This document shows, in pieces, positions 8,449-16,279 of a stretch of DNA of 34,793 nt; position 1 is the first letter of the stretch, and each line of letters starts with the position of its first letter. A program made the translations under genes and the position numbers. This DNA comes from Stutzerimonas urumqiensis (GTDB lineage: Bacteria; Pseudomonadota; Gammaproteobacteria; Pseudomonadales; Pseudomonadaceae): the NCBI RefSeq assembly GCF_003640395.1, contig NZ_RBZQ01000013.1:1-34793 (forward strand). The letters run 5' to 3'. A model generated the notes under the pieces. That model was not told the DNA's origin, did no database searches, and was given only the letters and a program-made list of their open reading frames with translations.

Positions 8449-8964
8449 TTACATCGCCTGCAGTCGGAACAGGGCGATCTTGTTGATCTCCTTGAGCGCG
8501 CGCTCGAACTCCTGCTCGGGGGTGTTGTGCAGGCGGTCCTCGAACGCGGCGAGGATCTGGTGCCGGTTGCTGCCCTTGACCGCCATGATGAAGATGAAGC
8601 CGAACTTGGCCTTGTAGGCATCGTTCAGTTCGGTGAAGCGGGCGAATTCCTCGGCGGTGCATTCGTGGATGCCGGCGCCGGCCTGCTCCGAGGTGCTGGA
8701 GGCGGTCAGCTCGCCACGGACGGCCGCCTTGCCGGCGAGGTCGGGGTGGGCATTGATCAGCGCCAGCTGGGTCTCGCGCGGCGCGCTCAGCAGAATGTCG
8801 GCCATGCGTGCATGCAGCGTCTCGATGTCGTCGAGGCTCGCATCGGCGCCGCGGTCGTAGGCCTGCTCGGCGACCCAGGGCGAGTGCTCGTAGATGTCGG
8901 CGAAGGCGGCGACGAACTGATCGCGGTCGAGGCTGGACGGGGTCAGGGTCTGGAAGCGGCTCAT
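8449..8964 (-). CDS. uraD: OHCU decarboxylase
   Basis: A 171-residue 2-oxo-4-hydroxy-4-carboxy-5-ureidoimidazoline decarboxylase, the step that gives S-allantoin after HIU hydrolase. The conserved LINAHPDLAGK (H73 as the proposed catalytic histidine) and the C-terminal FEDRLHNTPEQEFERAL segment are present. The start codon overlaps the puuE stop by four bases (ATGA), so the two are translationally coupled. Length fits the single-domain bacterial form with no fusion to HIU hydrolase, which here is a separate divergent gene. Confidence 0.94.
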   Translation of the reverse strand: MSRFQTLTPSSLDRDQFVAAFADIYEHSPWVAEQAYDRGADASLDDIETLHARMADILLSAPRETQLALINAHPDLAGKAAVRGELTASSTSEQAGAGIHECTAEEFARFTELNDAYKAKFGFIFIMAVKGSNRHQILAAFEDRLHNTPEQEFERALKEINKIALFRLQAM

Positions 8965-9890
8965 TGGGCGCTCTCCTTCAGCGGATGGGTGGCGTGCCAG
9001 TGGCGGGCGATGTCGGCGCGGCGGGCGAACCAGACCTTGTCATGGCCTTTTACGTAATCGATGAAGCGCATCAGCGAGGCGATCCGCGCCGGCCGGCCGA
9101 GCAGGCGGCAGTGCATGCCGATCGACAGCATCTTCGGCGCGCCGGCCTCGCCTTCGGCATAGAGCACGTCGAAAGCGTCCTTCAGGTACTTGAAGAAGTC
9201 GTCGCCGGTGTTGAAGCCCTGCACCTGGGTGAAGCGCATGTCGTTGGTGTCCAGCGTGTAGGGGATCACCAGGTGTGGCTTCTCGGGCGTGCTTTCCGGG
9301 TCCCAGTAGGGCAGGTCGTCGTCGTAGGTGTCCGAGTCGTAGAGAAAGCCGCCTTCCTCGCGCACCAGCCGGCGGGTGTTCGGGCCGGTGCGCCCGGTGT
9401 ACCAGCCCACCGGGCGTTCGCCGGTCAGCTCGGTGAGGATGCGGATGGCCTCGAGCAGGTGCTCGCGCTCCTGCGCCTCGTCCATGTACTGGTAGTCGAT
9501 CCAGCGATAGCCGTGGCTGCAGATCTCGTGACCATCGGCGACCATCGCCTTGATCACCTCGGGGTGACGCTGGGCGGCCATCGCCACGGCGAAGATCGTC
9601 AGCGGGATGTTCTGCTCGCGGAACAGCTTGAGCAGACGCCAGACGCCAGCCCGGCTGCCATATTCGTAGAGCGATTCCATGCTCATGTGGCGTACGCCGG
9701 GCAGCGGCTGCGCAGCGACCATCTCCGACAGGAAGGACTCGGACTCCTTGTCCCCGTGCAGAACGCAGCGCTCGCCGCCTTCCTCGTAATTGAGGACGAA
9801 CGACAGGGCGATGCGGGCATCCCCCGGCCAATGAGGGTGGGGCGGATTGGCTGCATAGCCGAGGAGGTCGCGTGGGTAGTCAGCGCTCAC
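8961..9890 (-). CDS. puuE: Allantoinase PuuE (polysaccharide-deacetylase type)
   Basis: A 309-residue metal-independent allantoinase of the NodB/polysaccharide deacetylase superfamily that converts allantoin to allantoate. Family landmarks are LSFVLNYEEGGE near residue 30, EYGSRAGVWRLLKLF, DGHEICSHGYRWIDYQ and GMHCRLLGRPARI. The expected deacetylase Asp-His-His set is altered, as is usual in PuuE. The start is a GTG at 9890, supported by AGGAAG seven bases upstream. It is the first gene of the puuE-uraD-alc-allA-puuD run and has a well-formed promoter overlapped by the TTGTATACAA palindrome. It is divergent from the HIU hydrolase gene, so one regulatory region serves both. Confidence 0.94.
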   Translation of the reverse strand: MSADYPRDLLGYAANPPHPHWPGDARIALSFVLNYEEGGERCVLHGDKESESFLSEMVAAQPLPGVRHMSMESLYEYGSRAGVWRLLKLFREQNIPLTIFAVAMAAQRHPEVIKAMVADGHEICSHGYRWIDYQYMDEAQEREHLLEAIRILTELTGERPVGWYTGRTGPNTRRLVREEGGFLYDSDTYDDDLPYWDPESTPEKPHLVIPYTLDTNDMRFTQVQGFNTGDDFFKYLKDAFDVLYAEGEAGAPKMLSIGMHCRLLGRPARIASLMRFIDYVKGHDKVWFARRADIARHWHATHPLKESAQ

Positions 9891-9960
9891 TGTTTTTCTT
9901 CCTGTATTCGTTTTCTAGGGCGCCAGTTGAATCCCCGCTGGCGCAACCGTTGTGTGCCAA

Positions 9961-9990
9961 TTGTATACAAATGATTTTTCATTTTGTAAA
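9961..9990 (-). promoter_or_regulatory. puuE promoter overlapped by TTGTATACAA operator
   Basis: On the minus strand TTTACA (9985-9990) and TATACA (9962-9967) are separated by exactly 17 bases. The perfect palindrome TTGTATACAA (9961-9970) covers the -10, so a bound protein would block transcription. The half-site GT-at-AC fits the general GntR-family operator form. The 357-base intergenic stretch 9891-10247 also contains the hiuH control region. Confidence 0.68.
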
Positions 9991-10119
9991 TCACAATCGC
10001 ATGCCGTGTCTGAGGCTCTGGCGATGCTCTTGATGATGTGCGGGATGCCTGGCGTGACCCGAGCCTGAGGGGTGCCGGTCTGGTCGAACAGATTTTCGGT
10101 CGGTGCAGTTATGGAAAAA

Positions 10120-10174
10120 TTGTGTACAAAAATCGTAGCAAGTGTATTGAAAGTCGAATCGCCCATGCTATGCT
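10120..10174 (+). promoter_or_regulatory. Predicted hiuH promoter with upstream operator
   Basis: TTGAAA (10147-10152) and TATGCT (10169-10174) are separated by 16 bases. TTGTGTACAA (10120-10129), one centre base off the perfect palindrome, lies upstream of the -35 and is centred near -57. That is an unusual position for a simple repressor site. Confidence 0.5.
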
Positions 10175-10247
10175 CGACCCCATCGCCCGACTCATGAACC
10201 ACACAGGAGGCTTGGCCCGCGCGTCTCGACGCCAGTGCCTGACATCT

Positions 10248-10601
10248 ATGGGACGTCTGACCACGCACGTACTGGATGCCGCTCACGGTTGCCCGGGCCA
10301 GGGCATCGCCATCGAACTGTTCCGCGTTGAGGGTGACCGCCTGGAGCGCATCGCCACCCGCACCACCAATGACGACGGGCGTTGCGACAGCCCGCTGCTC
10401 GAAGGCGACAGCTTCCGTTCCGGTGTATACCAACTGCAGTTCAGCGCGGGCGACTACTACCGCGCCCGTGGCGTGGCGTTGCCCGAACCGGCTTTCCTGG
10501 ATGTCGTGGTGCTGCGCTTCGGCATCGATGCCAACCAGTCGCACTACCACGTGCCGCTGCTGATTTCGCCTTACAGCTACTCGACCTATCGGGGTAGCTA
10601 G
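10248..10601 (+). CDS. uraH: 5-hydroxyisourate hydrolase (transthyretin-like)
   Basis: A 117-residue transthyretin-related protein that hydrolyses 5-hydroxyisourate, the PuuD product, to OHCU. The N-terminal THVLD (H7), the DGR segment (R45), SHYHVPLLISP (H99/H101) and the diagnostic C-terminal tetrapeptide YRGS are all present, which separates it from true transthyretins. The start MGRLTTHVLD is chosen because it matches the usual N-terminus. No good Shine-Dalgarno precedes it, while an AGGAGG sits 37 bases upstream. An in-frame ATG at 10194 would add 18 residues and is the alternative. It is divergently transcribed from puuE and ends at a canonical terminator, so it is monocistronic. Confidence 0.93.
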   Translation: MGRLTTHVLDAAHGCPGQGIAIELFRVEGDRLERIATRTTNDDGRCDSPLLEGDSFRSGVYQLQFSAGDYYRARGVALPEPAFLDVVVLRFGIDANQSHYHVPLLISPYSYSTYRGS

Positions 10602-10640
10602 AGTTTCTACCAGCGTGATGACTCTCCCCGAGTCTTTTGC

Positions 10641-10666
10641 ACCCGCCCTCGTGGCGGGTTTTTTTT
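10641..10666 (+). terminator. Rho-independent terminator of hiuH
   Basis: The stem ACCCGCC / GGCGGGT with loop CTCGT is followed by eight T residues, 40 bases after the stop. Confidence 0.9.
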
Positions 10667-10869
10667 GCCCAGACGGGGGAGGGCTTGATGCGAGGGGCTG
10701 GCTTCTTTTTCAGGCGCAGGATCGCCGCACCTTCCTCGGCCTTGACCTCCAGATTGCGCCTTACACGGCGCGTGTAGGAGCCCGCTTGCGGGCGATGCTT
10801 TTGTTCTTGTCTCTCGGCATTTCGCTCAGGCGCTTCGAACGCCGCGCTTTCCTCGGCCCGACCTACAGC

Positions 10870-11090
10870 TTGCGCCTTGCACGGCGCGTCACTTTCTCTT
10901 GTCTCGCCAAGAGAAAGTAACCAAAGAGAAGGCGACCCCATCATCCGGGGCTGCCTGCTACGCAGCCAGACTGCCCTCACTCCGGCGCCGCTCCGGGGGT
11001 GCGTCACGACGGGACGTCCTGTCCCGCCGCGCCTCGCTCGGCGTCCTGCTTCGCGTCCCCCTGCGCAACGCCTGCGTTCGGCCGGATGAA
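10870..11090 (-). repeat. Divergent inverted copy of the 488-bp repeat family
   Basis: TTGCGCCTTGCACGGCGC, then TCACTTT, a TCTTGTCT...AAAGTAA hairpin-like core (about 10890-10925) and a cysteine/proline-poor GC-rich tail follow the same order as the reverse complement of the two long units at 11310-12279, with many substitutions. It is the same dispersed Pseudomonas intergenic element in opposite orientation. A REP copy (10773-10799) flanks it. No gene is supported in 10670-11309. Confidence 0.6.
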
Positions 11091-11309
11091 AGGGGATGGT
11101 TCGAGTGGTCTGGGAGTGAGGTGTAAGCGAATCAAAAGTCTGAGCACGCGCCGGTTGGGTACACATGGTCAGCCAGGTAAAGGCTTCGTTGACGTGCAAG
11201 CGGTGGAAAACGCGTTGCGGTTTTCCACCCTACGGTGGCTGACGTTTGGGTGATTGCTGCATTACAGACGTAGGGCGGATTCAGGAGCGAAGCGAACAAT
11301 CCGCCGGGG

Positions 11310-11797
11310 ACGCCGCCGATGCAAAACCGGTGCATTGCTTCGCGAATGCACCCTACGGTTGTCCCGCGTTCGAGACCACAACCGCTCGGCTTTCTGCTTT
11401 TCTGCTTCGCTTCTGGCTTTGCCACACCAAAACCATCAGGCCACACCCCTCGCCCCATTAGCAGGCCGAGCGCAGGTGTCGTGGAAGGGGTCGAGCGGCA
11501 GGGATGCCGCGAGAGCCGCGAGGGCCATGGATGGCCCTTCGTGGCGTGCCCCTGGAGCGGCACCGGAGGGAGGGAACCCCGGCAAAGCCGGGGCCGGATG
11601 CAGGGGTGGGCTTTCTTTTGCTTACTTTTCTTTGCCCAGACAAAGAAAAGTGAGGCGCCGTGCAAGGCGCAACCTGTAGTCCCGGGCCGAGGAAAGCGCA
11701 ACGTCCAAAACCCCAGACCCGCAAAGCCAAAAGACAAAAGCATCGCCCGCAAGCGGGCTCCTACAAAAACATTTCGCGCCGTGCAAGGCACAACAGA
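11310..11797. repeat. Tandem intergenic repeat, copy 1 (488 bp)
   Basis: The first of two head-to-tail copies. The unit contains, in order, the palindrome GGTGCATTGCTTCGCGAATG at 11329, a GGCATCC-rich block, the palindrome CCCCGGCAAAGCCGGGG near 11578, an ACTTTTCTTTG...CAAAGAAAAGT hairpin near 11625-11652, and a REP half-site CCCGCAAGCGGG near 11750. Frames are open across it only because of GC skew; they match no protein I recognise. Confidence 0.85.
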
Positions 11798-12279
11798 ACG
11801 CCGCCGAAGCGAAACCGGTGCATTGCTTCGCGAATGCACCCTACGGTTGTCTTCCGCTCAAGATCACAACAGCTTTGCTGTCTGGTTTTCTGCTTCGCTT
11901 TCTGGCTCTTCCCACCAAAACCATCAGGCCACACCACTCGCCCCTTCAGAAGGCCGAGCGCAGGTGTCGTGGAGGGGGTTGAGCGGCAGGGATGCCGCGA
12001 GAGCCGCGAGGGCCATGGATGGCCCTTCGTGGCGTGCCCCTGGAGCGGCACCGGAGGGAGGGAACCCCGGCAAAGCCGGGGCCGGATGCAGGGGTGGGCT
12101 TTCTTTTGCTTACTTTTCTTTGCCCAGACAAAGAAAAGTGAGGCGCCGTGCAAGGCGCAATCTGCCGTCCGGGCCAAGGAAAGCGCGGCGTCCAAAACGC
12201 CAGATCGTGAAGCCAAAAGACAAAAGCTTCGCCCGCAAGCGGGCTCCTACAAAAACATTTCGCGCCGTGCAAGGCGCAA
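11798..12279. repeat. Tandem intergenic repeat, copy 2
   Basis: The second copy is offset 488 bases from copy 1 for the first part and 486 in the tail, so two bases differ in length. The central stretch (about 11960-12160) is almost identical to copy 1 (about 11472-11672), while the flanks carry scattered substitutions. This points to a fairly recent duplication or gene-conversion event within an older element. Confidence 0.85.
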
Positions 12280-12331
12280 GCTGCGGCTGTGCCGGGCAAA
12301 GCGCAACGGCCCCGGCCAGGCCGCATGTCCA

Positions 12332-12958
12332 TCAGCGACTCATCAAGGAAGCCGCCCCCGCCCCCCCGAACAGCGCCGCACTGGTCCGGTTGAACCACAG
12401 ATGCCCGCGTCCGGTACGCAGGAACCGCGCCGCCCCCTGCGCGCCCAGCCCATAGGCCAGCTTGCACAGCAGGTCGAGCACTGCCCAGGTGGCGATCATC
12501 GTCAGCAGTTGCGGTACGAAGGGCCGGTCGGCCGACAGGAACTGGGGGAGGAAGGCGGCGAAGAACAGGATGTCTTTCGGGTTGCTCGCGCCCAGGCCGA
12601 ACGCTCGCCAGAACAGCGCACCCGCGCGCGGCTTCGGCAGGCCGGTTGCGATCGAGGCGGGGGTGGCGGCCCGGCGCGAGTCCTGCCAGCTCTGCCAGGC
12701 AAGGTAGAAGAGGTAGAGCGCGCCGACGATCTTGAGCACGCTGAAGACTCGCTCCGAAGCCAGCAGCAGCGCGCCCAGGCCGAGTGCCGAAGCGCTGAGC
12801 AGGATGATTGAGGCACTCACGCCGCCGACGAACGCCGGCCAGGAGCGTCGCAGGCCGTAATTGAGGCTGTTGCTGATCATCAGCAGCGACAGCGGGCCGG
12901 GGATGAGGATCACCACCAACGCTGCGCTTGCATACAACAACCAGGTCTCCAGACTCAT
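12332..12958 (-). CDS. LysE/RhtB family exporter
   Basis: A 208-residue inner membrane protein with six hydrophobic helices, of the LysE/RhtB amino acid exporter superfamily. The family signature IPGPLSLLMISNSLNYGLRR (18-37) begins at helix 1. The GASNPKDILFFAAFLPQF segment in the middle is the second hallmark. GGAGG eight bases before the ATG at 12958 fixes the start. The substrate is unknown; family members export amino acids and some export purine-like compounds. It lies between the azgA-like permease and the 488-bp repeat block, on the same strand as azgA but downstream of azgA's hairpin. Whether it belongs to the purine system is uncertain. Confidence 0.85.
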   Translation of the reverse strand: MSLETWLLYASAALVVILIPGPLSLLMISNSLNYGLRRSWPAFVGGVSASIILLSASALGLGALLLASERVFSVLKIVGALYLFYLAWQSWQDSRRAATPASIATGLPKPRAGALFWRAFGLGASNPKDILFFAAFLPQFLSADRPFVPQLLTMIATWAVLDLLCKLAYGLGAQGAARFLRTGRGHLWFNRTSAALFGGAGAASLMSR

Positions 12959-13067
12959 GACGGGTGCCTCCAGGGGCTCGGTGCCAGATGAATCGGCTGC
13001 ACGTGGCAGCCGGGTTATCGGTTGGCCGGTCGTCGCGTTTCGCGAATGACCGGCCTGAACATACAAC

Positions 13068-13094
13068 GGCCCCGCCGCATGACGCGACGGGGCC
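13068..13094 (-). terminator. Hairpin terminator after azgA-like gene
   Basis: The stem GGCCCCGCCGC / GCGACGGGGCC has one mismatch and a 5-base loop. On the minus strand it is followed by GTTGTATGTT, a weak T-rich tract. It is placed 15 bases after the permease stop. Confidence 0.6.
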
Positions 13095-13108
13095 CGGTTC
13101 GCCTCGGA

Positions 13109-14455
13109 TCAGAGGAAGGCGAACTTGGCGATGAAGATCGCGCAGAGCACGTACAGGCTGATCGACACCTTGTCACGCTGGCCGGTCAGGATCTTCAGCG
13201 TGGCGAAGGTGAGGAAGCCCAGCGCGATACCGTTCGCGATCGAGAAGGTCAGCGGCATCATCACCACGGTCACGATCGCCGGGATGGTGTCGGTATGGTC
13301 CTTCCAGTCGATGTGCGCCATGCCGCTCATCATCAGCATCGCCACGTAGATCAGCGCGCCGGCGGTGGCATAGGTGGGAATCATGCCCGCCAGCGGCGCG
13401 AAGAACATCGCCGCGAGAAACAACACGCCGACCGTGATCGCTGTGAGGCCGGTGCGACCGCCCGCTGCCACACCCGAGGCACTTTCCACGTAGCTGGTCA
13501 CCGGCGGGCAGCCGACGAAAGCGCCGACCACGCTGGAGGTACTGTCGGCCTTGAGCGCGCGCGAGAGGCCCTGGATCTTGCCGTCCTCGTCGACCAGGTT
13601 GGCGCGGTGGGCGACGCCCATCAGCGTGCCGGCCGTATCGAACATGTTCACGAACAGGAACGCGAGGATCACGCTGACCATCGCCACATTGAAGGCGCCG
13701 GCGATGTCCATCGCCAGCCAGGTCGGCGCCAGGCTCGGCGGCATGGAGACCAGGCCGTTGTATTCGACCAGACCGAACATCCAGCCGATCGCCGTGACCG
13801 CCAGCATGCTCATCAGGATGGCGCCGAAGACGTTGCGATGGCTGAGCACGGCGATCAACAGGAAGCAGATGCCAGCCAGCAGGGCGGAGGGTTCGCCGAA
13901 CGAGCCGAGGGTCAGCAGCGTGGCCGGGCTGTCGACGACGATGCCGGCGGTCTTCAGGCCGATCAAGCCCAGGAACAGGCCCACCCCCGCGCCCATCGCG
14001 AAGCGCAGGCTCATCGGGATGCTGTTCAGCAGCCATTCGCGGATGCGCGAGAGGCTCATGATCACGAACAGCACGCCGGAAATGAACACCGCACCCAGCG
14101 CGATCTGCCAGCTGTAGCCCATTTCGCCGACCACCGTGTAGGTGAAGAAGGCGTTGAGTCCCATGCCCGGCGCCAGCCCGACTGGCCAGTTGGCGTACAG
14201 CCCCATGAGGAAGCAGCCGAGCGCCGCGCCGATGCAGGTCGCGACGAAGGCCGCGCCGTGGTCCACGCCGGCCTCGGCCATGATGTTCGGGTTGACGAAG
14301 ATGATGTAGGCCATCGTGATGAAGGTCGTCAGGCCCGCGAGCAGCTCGGTGCGGACACTGGTGCCATGGGCGCGAAGCTTGAAGAAACGATCGAGCCAGC
14401 CGGAGCGGGCGGTGGGCAGGCCGAGGGCCTGTTGTTCCTGCTTGGTTGTGTCCAC
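13109..14455 (-). CDS. AzgA-type purine permease (adenine/guanine/hypoxanthine)
   Basis: A 448-residue inner membrane transporter of the AzgA branch of NCS2, which imports adenine, guanine or hypoxanthine with H+. Signatures seen are TTFITMAYIIFVNP in helix 1, GLAPGMGLNAFFTY in helix 3, VVGAFVGCPPVTSYVESASG and GGRTGLTAITVG. The start is taken as GTG at 14455 because GAGGA lies seven bases upstream. An in-frame GTG at 14488 would add 11 residues but has only weak ribosome binding. The promoter region contains a perfect TTGTATACAA palindrome. It occupies the same place between HIU hydrolase and a GntR gene as the transporter in the PAO1 cluster (from memory). Substrate preference among purines is not readable. 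Confidence 0.9.
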   Translation of the reverse strand: MDTTKQEQQALGLPTARSGWLDRFFKLRAHGTSVRTELLAGLTTFITMAYIIFVNPNIMAEAGVDHGAAFVATCIGAALGCFLMGLYANWPVGLAPGMGLNAFFTYTVVGEMGYSWQIALGAVFISGVLFVIMSLSRIREWLLNSIPMSLRFAMGAGVGLFLGLIGLKTAGIVVDSPATLLTLGSFGEPSALLAGICFLLIAVLSHRNVFGAILMSMLAVTAIGWMFGLVEYNGLVSMPPSLAPTWLAMDIAGAFNVAMVSVILAFLFVNMFDTAGTLMGVAHRANLVDEDGKIQGLSRALKADSTSSVVGAFVGCPPVTSYVESASGVAAGGRTGLTAITVGVLFLAAMFFAPLAGMIPTYATAGALIYVAMLMMSGMAHIDWKDHTDTIPAIVTVVMMPLTFSIANGIALGFLTFATLKILTGQRDKVSISLYVLCAIFIAKFAFL

Positions 14456-14577
14456 AAGGTGTTCCTCATCGTTCTTGTTGTCGGTCACCCAGAGCCAGGC
14501 TCTCGAGGGTAGGGGGTGACGTTGCGGCCCACGACCTGAAATCGATATTGACCGAGAGGTCAGGAAGGCTCCTGGCG

Positions 14578-14605
14578 ATTATGTGTTTGTATACAAGAAA
14601 TGCAA
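14578..14605 (-). promoter_or_regulatory. azgA promoter with TTGTATACAA operator in the spacer
   Basis: On the minus strand TTGCAT (14600-14605) and CATAAT (14578-14583) are 16 bases apart. The perfect palindrome TTGTATACAA (14587-14596) fills the spacer, consistent with repression. Confidence 0.6.
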
Positions 14606-14767
14606 GAGGCTTTTGCGGAGGGTTAGCCACCCAACTGGAGCCGGTTCGCCGGATAGGCGGGGCTTTCCAAGCCATGGGCGGTTGGGTTCGATCTGGGGAA
14701 GGCGCGAGCATAGGCGGATATAGCGGCCGCTAGGGCAATGTGCGGAACGTCTAGGCCGTCTCGCGTT

Positions 14768-14777
14768 TTGTATACGA
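14768..14777 (+). promoter_or_regulatory. Operator-like site upstream of gntR
   Basis: TTGTATACGA is one base off the TTGTATACAA palindrome and lies 99 bases before the gntR start. No clear -10/-35 pair can be assigned. It suggests autoregulation. The 420-base gap 14456-14875 holds this site and the azgA site; nothing else was seen. Confidence 0.5.
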
Positions 14778-14875
14778 ATTGTCCTAAGACTTTCTGTTAT
14801 TTTTCGCCGCCTGGACTGCCCGCCGCTACCGGTAGGCAGTACAGTTCGCACTGCCGACCTTTTCGAAACGAACCC

Positions 14876-15634
14876 ATGAACGAACAGTTGCAGCCTCTGA
14901 AGAAGCACACCCGCACGGCCAAGAGCCGGACCGGGACCCAGGACGACATCGTCTACGCGCATATTTTCGATGCCATTCTCGAGCAGCGCCTGGCGCCGGG
15001 TACCAAGCTCAGCGAAGAGGCCCTGGGCGAAATCTTTGGCGTCAGTCGTACGATCATCCGACGTGCGCTGTCCCGGCTCGCGCATGAGGGCGTGGTGCTG
15101 CTGCGACCGAATCGCGGTGCGGTGGTGGCCAGCCCGAGCGTCGACGAGGCGCGGCAGATTTTCTATGCGCGGCGACTGGTCGAGCGGGCCATCACCGAGC
15201 TGGCTGTCGAGCACGCCACGGCCGAGCAGCTCGCGGAGCTGCGTCAGATGGTGACCGATGAGCGCGATTGCTTCGATCGCGGCGACCGGGGCGCCGGCAT
15301 CCGTCTCTCGGGCGAGTTCCACCTCAAGCTCGCCGAGGCCGCGAAGAATGCGCCGCTGGTGAGCTTCCAGCGCAGCCTGGTATCGCAGACCTCGCTGATC
15401 ATCGCGCAGTACGAGGGCGGCAGCCGCTCGCATTGCTCGTACGATGAGCACAACGAGCTGATCGATGCGATCGAAGCGCGCGATGCCGACAAGGCCGTGC
15501 AGCTGATGATGCATCACATGGATCACATCGACAGCAAGCTCAACCTCGACGAAGACACCGCCTCCGACGACCTCCACGCGGTGTTCTCCCACCTGCTCCT
15601 GGGCAAGAAAAAGCTTCGCCCAGCCAATTCGTAG
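14876..15634 (+). CDS. GntR-family (FadR/FCD) transcriptional regulator of purine catabolism
   Basis: A 252-residue regulator. Residues about 24-85 form a GntR winged helix-turn-helix (LSEEALGEIFGVSRTIIRRA with wing LLRPNRGAVV). The C-terminal half is an FCD effector domain with the histidine set that usually binds a metal: EFHLKLAE, YDEHNELIDAI and MMHHMDHID. The N-terminal 20 residues are basic and probably flexible. The ligand is likely a purine pathway intermediate (inference from context). It is the only regulator gene inside the cluster, sits between azgA and guaD, and has a TTGTATAC-type site upstream. TTGTnnACAA palindromes occur before five genes, so it is the best candidate to bind them. 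Confidence 0.88.
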   Translation: MNEQLQPLKKHTRTAKSRTGTQDDIVYAHIFDAILEQRLAPGTKLSEEALGEIFGVSRTIIRRALSRLAHEGVVLLRPNRGAVVASPSVDEARQIFYARRLVERAITELAVEHATAEQLAELRQMVTDERDCFDRGDRGAGIRLSGEFHLKLAEAAKNAPLVSFQRSLVSQTSLIIAQYEGGSRSHCSYDEHNELIDAIEARDADKAVQLMMHHMDHIDSKLNLDEDTASDDLHAVFSHLLLGKKKLRPANS

Positions 15635-15814
15635 GGCGCATTCGCGCAGCAATGACCGCGGCCGTGTGGCGGGTTGTTCGCTGCGCTCCTGAACCCGCCC
15701 TACGGGGCGGGGCGATCGGTAGGGTGGATGGCCGAAGCCATCCACGCGTATGCGCCGCCAAAGCGAAGCACGACCGGTGGAAAATCGCGTCGCGAGTTTT
15801 CCACCTACGAATTG

Positions 15815-15876
15815 GCGTTACGCCTTGCGGGCATTGACACGCCGCCCGTGTAGATTTCCTTCATCGCGCGGTCATC
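15815..15876 (-). pseudogene. Degraded duplicate of guaD 3' end (unit 1)
   Basis: On the minus strand this reads DDRAMKEIYTGGVS, against DDRTVKETYAAGVS in intact guaD, then shifts frame by one base so the final codons differ. Only about 20 codons remain and no start exists. Confidence 0.7.
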
Positions 15877-16038
15877 AAACCGCGACCGTGCGGCGGGTTG
15901 TTCGCTGCGCTCCTGAACCCGCCCTCCGGAGCGGGGTGATCGTAGGGTGGATGGCCGAAGCCATCCACGCGAATGCGCCGCCAAAGCGAAGCACGACCGG
16001 TGGAAAATCGCGTCGCGAGTTTTCCACCCTACGAATTG

Positions 16039-16112
16039 GCGTTACGCCTTGCGGGCATTGACACGCCGCCCGGGTAGATTTCCTTCATCGCGCGGTCATC
16101 ACCGAGGTCATC
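16039..16112 (-). pseudogene. Degraded duplicate of guaD 3' end (unit 2)
   Basis: The same fragment as in unit 1, with 12 more bases matching guaD (ACCGAGGTCATC against GCCGAGGATCATC). It reads DDRAMKEIYPGGVS and lacks one base relative to guaD near the end. It is non-functional. Confidence 0.7.
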
Positions 16113-16279
16113 AAACCGCGGCCCTTGCGGCGGGTTGTTCGTTGCGCTCCTGCGCCCGACCTACGGAGCGGGATGATCGGTAGGGTGGATGGCCGAAGCC
16201 ATCCACGCGTATGGGCTGCGAAAGCGGGGCACGTCCGGTGGAAAATCGCTTTGCGCGCTTTCCACCCTACGGCTTGGCG

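Noticed and set aside
8961..9890. Chitin or peptidoglycan deacetylase for the NodB-fold gene
   Set aside because: There is no signal peptide, and its overlap with uraD and place in the allantoin operon match PuuE.
10194..10247. An upstream ATG for HIU hydrolase adding 18 residues
   Set aside because: The added residues are basic and unlike known N-termini, and no ribosome-binding site precedes them. It is kept as an alternative only.
11319..12811. Two overlapping open frames across the 488-bp repeats that could be read as a repeat protein
   Set aside because: They continue antisense into the LysE gene, differ in frame between copies and have no ribosome-binding site. The repeat is better explained as intergenic DNA.
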